This document shows positions 27,969 through 34,475 of a DNA stretch of 64,000 nucleotides, in pieces. The notes beneath the pieces were generated by a model. It did not search any database. It saw nothing but the letters and a program-made list of their open reading frames with translations, and was not told where the DNA came from. The first letter of the stretch is position 1. Each line of letters starts with the position of its first letter. The translations under genes and the position numbers were made by a program. This DNA is from an uncultured Erythrobacter sp. GTDB taxonomy: Bacteria; Pseudomonadota; Alphaproteobacteria; Sphingomonadales; Sphingomonadaceae. The DNA is taken from contig CANNCZ010000001.1 of NCBI GenBank assembly GCA_947503275.1, positions 434,001 to 498,000 on the forward strand. The letters run 5' to 3'.

Positions 27969-28737
27969 CGTGGATATGCGTTCCGTTGATTGAGCGCTTA
28001 AGCTGCGCCCAGAAGCCTTCGATACCGTTTACCGTCGCACCAGTCTCGCGGCTAACATACTCACCCCGCGAGTGATTGACCGTCTTGTGCCAATAGCCGT
28101 TCCACATCGCAATTTCGCGGTAGCCGTGCAGTTCATCGGTGTGGACTTCTGTATGAGGCTTAACGTGGTCAAGAATGTGCGGGATTAGCGTGGTGGTCTT
28201 GCGATCTGTGACAACGCGCGTGGTGATGTTGCCGCCGCGCTCTTGCATACCCATCACGATTGTCTTGCCCTTGCCGCCGAAGCCGCCCTTGTCATAGCCA
28301 CCGATAAAGGTTTCATCGACTTCCACGGCTTTGAACGGCCCGCCCATAGGCTCGTCACCGTCGACAAGCGCCATATACTTGCGGATTTCATGGCACATGC
28401 GCCAAGCTGTTTTGTAAGTCACACCGATCTGGCGCTCTACTTCCTTGGCGCTCACCCCGTTCCGCTTCGCGCAGAACAGGAACATCACGTAAAACCAGTC
28501 ACGAAGGCTTGTGCGCGTTCGGTGAAAGGGCGTGCCAGCGGTAGGGTAAATCTGATGGCCGCAATGCTCGCATCCGTATGAGCGACGTTTGGCGATCCGG
28601 TAAAATTGGGCGTCCTTACCGCACTTCTCACATTCGTGGCGCTCATCAAAACGGGTCAACTTTAGGTGCTCTAGGCAGCTACCTTCGGTGGGGAAGCGGT
28701 CTTGGAATTGGCGGAGTGTGGGGGCCTTCGTTTTCAT
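27859..28737 (-). CDS. IS1595-family transposase
   Basis: 292 residues from the ATG at 28737; the in-frame extension to 28890 reads out of the element and is rejected. The N-terminal zinc ribbon (CEKCGKDAQFY, then CEHCGHQIYPTAGTPFH) precedes a helical segment with a putative helix-turn-helix (GVSAKEVERQIGVTYKTAWRMC). The DDE-type nuclease follows: Asp in VEVDETFIGG, Asp in VHTDELHGY, and the final H-N/E region in GIEGFWAQLKRSINGTHIHV. The C-terminal FEFRHNRRS is also a family mark. The enzyme cuts and joins the 25-bp ends of the surrounding element. The frame is intact, so the element is potentially active. Confidence 0.93.
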   Translation of the reverse strand: MKTKAPTLRQFQDRFPTEGSCLEHLKLTRFDERHECEKCGKDAQFYRIAKRRSYGCEHCGHQIYPTAGTPFHRTRTSLRDWFYVMFLFCAKRNGVSAKEVERQIGVTYKTAWRMCHEIRKYMALVDGDEPMGGPFKAVEVDETFIGGYDKGGFGGKGKTIVMGMQERGGNITTRVVTDRKTTTLIPHILDHVKPHTEVHTDELHGYREIAMWNGYWHKTVNHSRGEYVSRETGATVNGIEGFWAQLKRSINGTHIHVSQKHLSKYLGEFEFRHNRRSRPQTMLSELMLGFQR

Positions 28738-28760
28738 ACATATTGTATAGCTGAAAACCC

Positions 28761-28785
28761 TACGTGTCGCAAGGGGATAATCCCC
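28761..28785 (-). repeat. right terminal inverted repeat of the IS
   Basis: Read inward on the minus strand it begins GGGGATTATCCCC and ends GACACGTA, pairing with the left end at 19 of 25 positions. The outermost GGGGATTATCCCC is itself a palindrome. Confidence 0.85.
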
Positions 28786-28793
28786 ATTTCCTA
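28786..28793. repeat. right copy of 8-bp target-site duplication
   Basis: ATTTCCTA follows the right IS end directly and is identical to 27087-27094. Seven of its bases (TTTCCTA) also form the left arm of the inverted repeat at 28787-28806. Confidence 0.9.
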
Positions 28794-28806
28794 CTTGTCT
28801 AGGAAA
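28787..28806. promoter_or_regulatory. inverted-repeat operator TTTCCTA-N6-TAGGAAA before the S24 regulator gene
   Basis: A perfect 7-bp inverted repeat with a 6-bp spacer lies about 50 bp before the S24 gene start. A further half-site-like TAGGAA occurs at 28818-28823. Such symmetry suits a dimeric repressor; autoregulation by the HTH-S24 protein encoded next door is the simplest reading (inference). The IS entered exactly at the left arm, leaving one extra half-site next to the LexA-type box. Confidence 0.55.
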
Positions 28807-28856
28807 AATCTTTCGTATAGGAAGGAAAAATGAATTCCGGTGCAGGAGAATACGAA

Positions 28857-29516
28857 ATGGATGCCCGCAGAAGGCTGCTCGACCTATCAAAGGAAAAAGG
28901 CGCTAGCCTTGCTAGCTTGTCCGAATTGCTTGGGCGCAATGCGAGCTATCTCCAGCAATTCATTAAGAAAGGTTCGCCCAAGAAGCTGGAGGAAGGGGAT
29001 CGCAAGGTGCTCGCTCGCTTCTTTGGTGTGCCACAAGAGGAACTTGGCGGGTCCGTTGGAGGCGCGCTTGAGGAAAATTCCTACGCCGCCGCAGGAAGTT
29101 CCGCCGATGGGCCTGATTGGGTCGATGTCGCGCGGCTCAATATCGGTGCATCGGCCGGTCCCGGTACCTTACCTATGGGAGAGGAGGCGTTCGACGCATT
29201 CCGCTTTTCGCGCCGATGGTTGGCCGAACAGGGGCTGTCCGGCGCGCAACTATCGGCGATCACCGTGGAGGGCGATTCGATGGAGCCGCTGCTCAACAAT
29301 GGCGATGAAATCCTGATTGACCGCCGCGCGCAGCCGTTCCGCGATGGAGTGCATGTGGTGCGGTTGGGCGATACTCTGATGGTGAAACGCGTCGCGCAGG
29401 CCGGGGCAGGGCGCTTCTCTCTGCTTAGCCAGAACCTCGCCTATCCCCCCGTCGATGTGAGCGCGGACGAGATGCAGGTGATTGGCCGGGTTGTCTGGAA
29501 GGGGGGGCGGATATGA
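28857..29516 (+). CDS. HTH-S24 family (LexA/CI-like) transcriptional regulator
   Basis: 219 residues from the ATG at 28857, which has an AGGAG site eight bases upstream. An ATG at 28830 would add nine residues behind a closer GGAAGG. The N-terminal domain is helix-turn-helix-like (SLSELLGRNASYLQQFIKKG). The C-terminal S24 domain contains the Ser nucleophile in VEGDSMEPLL and the Lys base in DTLMVKRV. An Ala-Gly pair in GASAGPG lies between the two domains, where LexA and CI self-cleave, so damage-triggered autocleavage is possible. It is not the housekeeping lexA by domain order and length. It overlaps the downstream immunity-like gene by four bases and probably represses itself and formerly the divergent two-gene operon. 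Confidence 0.88.
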   Translation: MDARRRLLDLSKEKGASLASLSELLGRNASYLQQFIKKGSPKKLEEGDRKVLARFFGVPQEELGGSVGGALEENSYAAAGSSADGPDWVDVARLNIGASAGPGTLPMGEEAFDAFRFSRRWLAEQGLSGAQLSAITVEGDSMEPLLNNGDEILIDRRAQPFRDGVHVVRLGDTLMVKRVAQAGAGRFSLLSQNLAYPPVDVSADEMQVIGRVVWKGGRI

Positions 29517-29977
29517 ATACCCAACAGAACCGCGATCTTATGTTCTTCGCCTACGTGCCTGAGCTCGCCATTGAAGATTACGCAGGCACACTCGAGGCTT
29601 TGTCGGGATACAGCATGAAACTTGGTCCAGATGATTGGCGGTCAAATGTCACCGAGACTATCGAGAAGGCTTGGGAAACCGCGATCTGTGATCTCAGCTG
29701 CGCCGAAATGCGAATGCTGGTTGGGCAAAAAATGGGACTTGAATGGATTGCGGAACCTGTAGGTCAATTCATCAAAAATCATCCATCAGCGGATATTGAT
29801 TTCTATCCCGGCGACTTGACCCTCGCCGCGCTGCGCGTGTTCGACGAAATTGCGGGGCACAGCGAGAATGCGGCTTCGCTCATTCGGACTGCGGACTATT
29901 CTTGGATCGACACCGAACTCGATTTTGAGCCCGAACTGATTGCTGAGGCTAAGGCGCTGGTGGCGCAATTGAACTGA
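29513..29977 (+). CDS. CdiI_2-like contact-dependent-inhibition immunity family protein
   Basis: 154 residues; the ATG overlaps the S24 gene stop (ATGA) behind a GGGGGGG stretch, so translation is coupled. The core AEMRMLVGQKMGLEWIAEPV followed by DIDFYPGDL resembles the signature of the CdiI_2-type immunity proteins, in which a leading L-R-x-L-I-G-Q-x-I-G-L and a closing F-Y-P-G-D-L are typical. This comes from memory of the family and was not searched. The protein is acidic with no signal peptide, so it is cytoplasmic, as an immunity protein would be. No cognate CdiA-type toxin is adjacent, and the TpsA far upstream has no toxin tip. It may be an orphan immunity gene or a domesticated family member. 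Confidence 0.65.
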   Translation: MNTQQNRDLMFFAYVPELAIEDYAGTLEALSGYSMKLGPDDWRSNVTETIEKAWETAICDLSCAEMRMLVGQKMGLEWIAEPVGQFIKNHPSADIDFYPGDLTLAALRVFDEIAGHSENAASLIRTADYSWIDTELDFEPELIAEAKALVAQLN

Positions 29978-30022
29978 GCAAGGGTCTTGCAAGTTAGAAC
30001 ATGCATCGGCACATCTCCCCAC

Positions 30023-30682
30023 ATGACCAAAACACCTCCCATGAAAGCCGCGATCTTGCCGGTAACGCCGCTTCAACAGAACTGCTCGCTGATCTGGTGC
30101 ACAAAAACCATGAAGGCGGCGCTCACTGATCCGGGCGGGGATCTAGACAAGCTTAAAGAGGGCGTCGCTAAAGCTGGCGTGACGCTTGAGAAAATTCTCA
30201 TCACCCACGGCCATCTCGACCATTGCGGTCAGGCAGGGATGCTGGCGGAGGAGTTGGGTATTCCGATTGAGGGGCCGCACAAAGACGACCTGTTCTGGAT
30301 TGAAAAGCTCGACGATGACGGCGCGCGTTACGGAATGGAGGCGCGCAGCTTTACGCCTGATCGCTGGTTGGAGCAGGGCGATACGGTGACCGTGGGGGAG
30401 CTGACACTGGATGTGATTCATTGCCCCGGCCACACGCCCGGCCATGTCGTGTTCGTCCACGGTCCCAGCAAATTTGCCATTGTCGGCGACGTCTTGTTTC
30501 AGGGGTCAATCGGGCGCACCGATTTCCCCCGCGGCAATCATCAGGACCTGATCGACAGCATCACGCAACGCCTATGGCCGCTGGGCGAAGATATCACCTT
30601 CATCCCCGGCCACGGCCCGACCAGCACTTTTGGTCAAGAGCGCAAGACCAACGCCTTCGTCAGCGATTATGCCCTAAGTTAA
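30023..30682 (+). CDS. metallo-beta-lactamase fold hydrolase (glyoxalase II-like)
   Basis: 219 residues from the ATG at 30023; an upstream frame start at 29987 adds residues unlike the family, and 30041 is an alternative. The metal-binding motif THGHLDHCGQ is at about residue 60, followed by HCPGHTPGHVVF, VGDVLFQGSIGRTDFP and the C-terminal FIPGHGPTSTFGQE, giving the full set of His/Asp ligands for two metals. This is the layout of YcbL-type thioester hydrolases, which cleave glutathione thioesters such as S-lactoylglutathione. Cytoplasmic. Its stop overlaps the convergent MAPEG-family gene by a few bases. The physiological substrate is not certain. Confidence 0.9.
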   Translation: MTKTPPMKAAILPVTPLQQNCSLIWCTKTMKAALTDPGGDLDKLKEGVAKAGVTLEKILITHGHLDHCGQAGMLAEELGIPIEGPHKDDLFWIEKLDDDGARYGMEARSFTPDRWLEQGDTVTVGELTLDVIHCPGHTPGHVVFVHGPSKFAIVGDVLFQGSIGRTDFPRGNHQDLIDSITQRLWPLGEDITFIPGHGPTSTFGQERKTNAFVSDYALS

Positions 30683-31077
30683 AACAATCCGCTGGTGATT
30701 AGCACTGCGACAATCGCGAGGCCCAGCAGCGTTACCATAGTCACAAGCGTGCCGATCATCCGGCCCGGATTGGCATCGCCGCTATCCATGCCAAAGCTGT
30801 GCGCGACCCGTGCGAGCAGATAGATACCGGCGACATAGACGAGCCACCACGACCCTTTGCCGCTCATTTCAATCACGCCGAGCAGGATCAGCACAAATGG
30901 CGCAGTTTCGATAAAGTTGGAATGCGCGCGCATCCGGCGGATCACCGAGTCATTGCCGCCATCGCCGATGCTGACCTTCTCTCGTTGGCGGACCTGACCG
31001 ACCCGCATCATCAGCCAGATGTTGATAATTGCAGCCGCAGCCGCCGCGCTGAGCGTTACTGGAAGAATGAGCGTCAT
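30679..31077 (-). CDS. MAPEG family membrane protein
   Basis: 132 residues from the ATG at 31077, which follows GGGGAACTTTTCG; the longer frame to 31128 lacks a ribosome site. It has four hydrophobic helices. The loop after the first carries MRVGQVRQREKVSIGDGG and the second begins RRMRAHSNFIETAPFVL, the E-R-x-x-R-A-x-x-N-x-x-E-type signature of the MAPEG superfamily (eicosanoid and glutathione metabolism). Bacterial members are inner-membrane trimers, some with glutathione transferase activity. Convergent with the glyoxalase II-like gene, itself a glutathione-thioester enzyme family, but no joint role is shown. Confidence 0.87.
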   Translation of the reverse strand: MTLILPVTLSAAAAAAIINIWLMMRVGQVRQREKVSIGDGGNDSVIRRMRAHSNFIETAPFVLILLGVIEMSGKGSWWLVYVAGIYLLARVAHSFGMDSGDANPGRMIGTLVTMVTLLGLAIVAVLITSGLF

Positions 31078-31133
31078 CGAAAAGTTCCCCGTCTTGATTT
31101 TGTTGCAAGTCAGATGCCCGGTGCTCACGCCGC

Positions 31134-31161
31134 TTGCAAGCTTCGATTTTTCCGTTATAGC
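31134..31161 (+). promoter_or_regulatory. candidate promoter for rpmF-plsX-fabH
   Basis: TTGCAA at 31134-31139 and TATAGC at 31156-31161 are separated by 16 bases and resemble housekeeping -35 and -10 elements. The remaining bases up to rpmF would be a long leader of about 145 nt; I see no gene in the 237-bp gap. Confidence 0.35.
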
Positions 31162-31314
31162 GCGCGGCTTCCCGCCAGAACCGGCTTGGACGCTTTGCGC
31201 ACTTGTATTGCTTGTGCGCGTCGCACCCTTGCCCTAAAGGCGGTCTTCGAAACATTTGGCGTGGGGATTGTACCTCGCGCAAACGCAAGATTTATTTGAG
31301 GAACTGGTGCCGCC

Positions 31315-31497
31315 ATGGCTGTCCCAAAGAGAAAAGTATCCCCACATCGCCGCGGCAATCGCCGCGCACACGATTCGCTTAAAGTCGAAGCATTCCAAGA
31401 ATGCTCCAATTGTGGTGAGCTGAAACGCCCGCACAATCTGTGTTCGGCTTGTGGCTATTATAACGGTCGCGAAGTGATCGTTCCTAAGGGCATTTGA
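31315..31497 (+). CDS. rpmF: 50S ribosomal protein L32
   Basis: 60 residues, the normal length. The N-terminus [16 protein letters not shown] is the basic rRNA-binding tail. Two cysteine pairs, CSNCGELK and CSACGYYN, form the zinc-binding type of L32. It is part of the large ribosomal subunit near the peptidyl transferase region. GAGGAA precedes the start. The gene heads the conserved rpmF-plsX-fabH order, linking ribosome and phospholipid synthesis genes. Confidence 0.97.
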   Translation: MAVPKRKVSPHRRGNRRAHDSLKVEAFQECSNCGELKRPHNLCSACGYYNGREVIVPKGI

Positions 31498-31526
31498 GCT
31501 CTTAGTTTGATAAAAGGACCTGGCGC

Positions 31527-32609
31527 ATGACACATCCGCGTATCGCTCTTGATGCGATGGGCGGCGATGAAGGCGTGCGCACTATGGTCGAAGGCGCAGC
31601 GATCGCTCGCCGCAAACACGAGAGCTTCCAATTTCTGTTGGTGGGTGATGAAAAGCGGATTGAAGCCGCTTTGGACAGCCATCCGGGAATGCGCCAAGCT
31701 TCCGAAATCCTTCATTGCGACGACGTGATCAGCGGCGATGAACAGCCAAGCAAAGCGATCCGCCGTGCCAAGACGACCAGCATGGGCCTTGCGGTCAATG
31801 CCGTGAAGGAAGGCCATGCAGGCGCCGCCGTATCGGCTGGCAACACGGGCGCTTTGATGGCGATGAGCAAGATTGCCTTGCGCACTATGCCTGGCATTGA
31901 TCGTCCCGCTCTCGCCGCATTGATGCCCACGCTTGAGCCGCACGATGTGGTGATGTTGGACCTTGGCGCTAACACAGAAGCGGATGCGCGCAATCTTGTC
32001 CAATATGCGGTGATGGGCGCGGCCTATGCGCGGATCGTCAACGGTTTTGACCGGCCCAAAGTGCGCTTGCTTAATATCGGGACTGAAGAGATTAAAGGCA
32101 CCGATGCCCTGCGCGATGCAGCGGCGCGATTGTCCGATGCGACGGGCCTGGCGCTTGAATTCGACGGCTTTGTCGAATCCGACAAGATCAATCGCGGCGA
32201 AACCCATGTTGTTGTGACCGATGGATTTTCCGGCAATATCGCGTTGAAGGCGATTGAGGGATCGGCACGGTTCGTGACTGATTTGTTGAAACAGGCCTTC
32301 ACCAGCTCGCTGCGTTCAAAGGTCGGCTTTCTGGTTTCGCGCCCGGCGACAGAATTGCTTCGCCATCACCTCGACCCAAACAACCACAATGGGGCGGTGT
32401 TCCTTGGGTTGAACGGCGTGGTGGTCAAAAGCCATGGCAGCGCGACTGCCAAGGGCGTGGCTCAGGCAGTGACAGTTGCGGCGCGCTTGCTTGAGAACAA
32501 TCTGACGCAGCGGATCACACAGGATCTGGCTGAACTGGGTGAGGACGCGCTGAAATCGAACGGTTCAGGTGCTGCGAATTCTGCCTCGCAAAAGGGTGCG
32601 ACAGCGTGA
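31527..32609 (+). CDS. plsX: phosphate acyltransferase PlsX
   Basis: 360 residues. It converts acyl-ACP and phosphate to acyl-phosphate, the first step of the PlsX-PlsY-PlsC route to phosphatidic acid, at the membrane surface. Family marks are the N-terminal [55 protein letters not shown], the [13 protein letters not shown] motif and the C-terminal [17 protein letters not shown] precedes the ATG. It overlaps fabH by four bases (GTGA), so the two are translationally coupled. A plsC-like gene lies elsewhere in this window at about 59 kb. Confidence 0.97.
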   Translation: MTHPRIALDAMGGDEGVRTMVEGAAIARRKHESFQFLLVGDEKRIEAALDSHPGMRQASEILHCDDVISGDEQPSKAIRRAKTTSMGLAVNAVKEGHAGAAVSAGNTGALMAMSKIALRTMPGIDRPALAALMPTLEPHDVVMLDLGANTEADARNLVQYAVMGAAYARIVNGFDRPKVRLLNIGTEEIKGTDALRDAAARLSDATGLALEFDGFVESDKINRGETHVVVTDGFSGNIALKAIEGSARFVTDLLKQAFTSSLRSKVGFLVSRPATELLRHHLDPNNHNGAVFLGLNGVVVKSHGSATAKGVAQAVTVAARLLENNLTQRITQDLAELGEDALKSNGSGAANSASQKGATA

Positions 32610-33583
32610 CCGGATCGCGCTTGTTAGGCTCAGGGTCGGCACTCCCATCACGGGTGGTCACCAATGCCGAACTTGCCGCGCAAATCGACACTTCGGATGA
32701 ATGGATCGTAGAGCGAACTGGTATCCGCCAGCGTTATATTGCTGGCGACGGAGAGACGACTGCGAGCCTAGCCATCGCTGCTGCGCGGGCGGCGTTGGAT
32801 GATGCAGGGCTTGCGGCTTCCGATATCGACCTGATTGTGCTCGCCACTGCGACGCCGGACAACACATTTCCCGCCACCGCGACCAAGGTTCAGCATGCTT
32901 TGGGATGCAATGGCTGCATCGCTTTTGACGTCGCAGCGGTGTGTTCGGGCTTTCTCTACGCTTTGACCACAGCCGATTCGCTGTTGAAAACCGGCATGGG
33001 CACGCGCGCTTTGGTCATCGGCGCAGAAACTTTTAGCCGCATTCTCGACTGGGAAGATCGCACCACTTGCGTCCTGTTTGGCGATGGTGCAGGCGCCGTT
33101 ATTCTTGAGGCTCCAAGCCAAGATGGCGCGGCTGGAGCGGACTTACCCGGAGTGCTCGCAAGCCGACTGCATGCCGACGGCGCAAACCACGATTTGCTCT
33201 ATGTCGATGGCGGGCCGTCGACCACGCAAACGGTCGGCCATTTGCGCATGAAGGGCCGCGAAGTGTTCCGCCACGCGGTTGTGAACCTCGCCAATGTTTT
33301 GAACGAAGTAATTGAAGACGCTGGTATTTCGGCTGACGACATTGACTGGATTGTCCCGCATCAGGCGAACGCGCGTATCCTTGATGCAACCGCCAAAAAA
33401 CTTGGCATTGCACCTGAAAAAGTGGTTGTGACGGTCGATCAGCACGCCAACACATCGGCCGCCTCGGTCCCGCTTGCCTATGATGTGGCGCGTCGTGACG
33501 GGCGCATCAAAGCTGGCGACTTGGTCATGTTTGAAGCGATGGGCGGCGGCTTTACCTGGGGCGCCAGTCTGGTCCGCATTTAG
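32606..33583 (+). CDS. fabH: beta-ketoacyl-ACP synthase III
   Basis: 325 residues with a GTG start overlapping the plsX stop (GTGA). It condenses acetyl-CoA with malonyl-ACP to begin fatty acid synthesis. The catalytic triad is visible: C113 in [11 protein letters not shown]252 in PHQANARI, and N282 in [11 protein letters not shown]. The phosphopantetheine/CoA-contact [11 protein letters not shown] near the N-terminus and the C-terminal [17 protein letters not shown] also match. Coupled synthesis with PlsX ties fatty acid initiation to phospholipid assembly. Expression of ihfA downstream is probably from its own promoter in the 126-bp gap. Confidence 0.97.
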   Translation: MTGSRLLGSGSALPSRVVTNAELAAQIDTSDEWIVERTGIRQRYIAGDGETTASLAIAAARAALDDAGLAASDIDLIVLATATPDNTFPATATKVQHALGCNGCIAFDVAAVCSGFLYALTTADSLLKTGMGTRALVIGAETFSRILDWEDRTTCVLFGDGAGAVILEAPSQDGAAGADLPGVLASRLHADGANHDLLYVDGGPSTTQTVGHLRMKGREVFRHAVVNLANVLNEVIEDAGISADDIDWIVPHQANARILDATAKKLGIAPEKVVVTVDQHANTSAASVPLAYDVARRDGRIKAGDLVMFEAMGGGFTWGASLVRI

Positions 33584-33602
33584 GTCGCCCATAATTCCGA
33601 TG

Positions 33603-33621
33603 GCATCACACTCAGTGGTGC
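33603..33621 (+). terminator. weak hairpin after fabH
   Basis: GCATCAC and GTGGTGC pair (one G-T wobble) around ACTCA, 20 bp after the fabH stop. It is followed by a short T-rich stretch, so it may end the rpmF-plsX-fabH transcript. Weak evidence. Confidence 0.3.
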
Positions 33622-33709
33622 ATTCTTGGGTTAGACGATTGCGAATTTTACAATTTGTCCATAGAGTATAGCTCAAACAACAGGTCGCAAAGCACAAGGA
33701 GCTACGCAT

Positions 33710-34009
33710 ATGATGCGTTCAGTGGGAACACTTACTCGCGCCGATCTGGCTGAGACAATCAATCGCAAGATGGGTTTTAGCCGGGCTGAATCGCTCGACC
33801 TAGTCGAAGCAATCCTCGAAAAGATGACTGACGCGCTCGACAAGGGTGAAAACGTCAAGATTTCGGGCTTTGGCAGCTTCGTGTTGCGCGACAAGAATGA
33901 GCGGGTTGGCCGCAATCCCAAAACCGGGGTTGAGGTTCCGATTACCCCACGCCGGGTCATGACATTCCGTGCCAGCCAGCTGCTCAAAGAGCGCATCGCC
34001 AAGGGTTGA
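33710..34009 (+). CDS. ihfA: integration host factor subunit alpha
   Basis: 99 residues, the standard length. AAGGAG lies eight bases before the ATG. The HU/IHF fold is clear: N-terminal helices [18 protein letters not shown], then [25 protein letters not shown] with the DNA-bending beta arm, and [13 protein letters not shown]. The Pro in the arm sequence [12 protein letters not shown] is the residue that intercalates in the minor groove. It forms a heterodimer with IhfB and bends DNA in replication, transcription and recombination. The alpha assignment rests on the LTRADLAE start and the position after fabH and before a MerR gene, typical of alphaproteobacteria. Confidence 0.92.
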   Translation: MMRSVGTLTRADLAETINRKMGFSRAESLDLVEAILEKMTDALDKGENVKISGFGSFVLRDKNERVGRNPKTGVEVPITPRRVMTFRASQLLKERIAKG

Positions 34010-34022
34010 ATAGAACAAACCG

Positions 34023-34454
34023 ATGGTTGAATTTAACGATGGCAAGGACCGCAGCGCCTTTCGCACCATTGGCGAGGTGAGCGAAGCGCTCAATATAAAG
34101 CCGCATGTCCTGCGCTATTGGGAGCAGCAATTTTCGCTGCTCAAGCCGCTGAAACGCAGCGGCGGTCGGCGGCTCTATCGTCCAACCGACATCGAGATGG
34201 TTGAGGCGATCAATCAGCTAGTCAACGAAGAGGGTTACACGCTCAAGGGAGCAGAGGCCGTTTTGCGGTCGAGTGGCTCGGGAGCAGATCGGCGGTCAGA
34301 AGATCGCCGGGTCGGTGATCGGCGCGCGGATGGCGATGGCGAAGCGCCCGCGCAACAAGGTGCACCGGTGGTTCAGGCTGCTTTTGCACCTGCGGAAAGT
34401 GTCGCCAAATTGAAGACCATTCGCACCCGGTTGGCCCGCGCTATTGAGGCGTAA
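34023..34454 (+). CDS. MerR family transcriptional regulator
   Basis: 143 residues. The N-terminal winged helix is typical: FRTIGEVSEALNIKPHVLRYWEQQF with the conserved R-Y-W-E, then KRSGGRRLYRPTDIEMV. The C-terminal half is a short, Arg/Asp-rich low-complexity segment (RRSEDRRVGDRRADGDGE) and a final helix, with no cysteine sensor site, so it is not a metal-sensing MerR. It starts 13 bp after ihfA and is probably co-transcribed. In many alphaproteobacteria a MerR gene follows ihfA; its targets are not known to me. It is convergent with smc. Confidence 0.9.
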   Translation: MVEFNDGKDRSAFRTIGEVSEALNIKPHVLRYWEQQFSLLKPLKRSGGRRLYRPTDIEMVEAINQLVNEEGYTLKGAEAVLRSSGSGADRRSEDRRVGDRRADGDGEAPAQQGAPVVQAAFAPAESVAKLKTIRTRLARAIEA

Positions 34455-34475
34455 GTAGGCGACGCGTAAGCGGGT

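Larger units (their letters stand above)
27095..28785 (-). mobile_element. complete IS1595-family insertion sequence with passenger gene (1,691 bp)
   Basis: The element is delimited by 25-bp imperfect terminal inverted repeats at 27095-27119 and 28761-28785. They match at 19 of 25 positions, start GGG and share the inner block ACACGTA. An identical 8-bp duplication, ATTTCCTA, flanks both. Inside are a full-length IS1595-type transposase on the minus strand and a convergent membrane-protein gene that is not part of the transposition machinery as known. Passenger genes are documented for this family. Exact duplication and intact transposase suggest a fairly recent insertion. It landed in the divergent promoter region between the small LexA-box operon and the S24 regulator gene. 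Confidence 0.92.
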
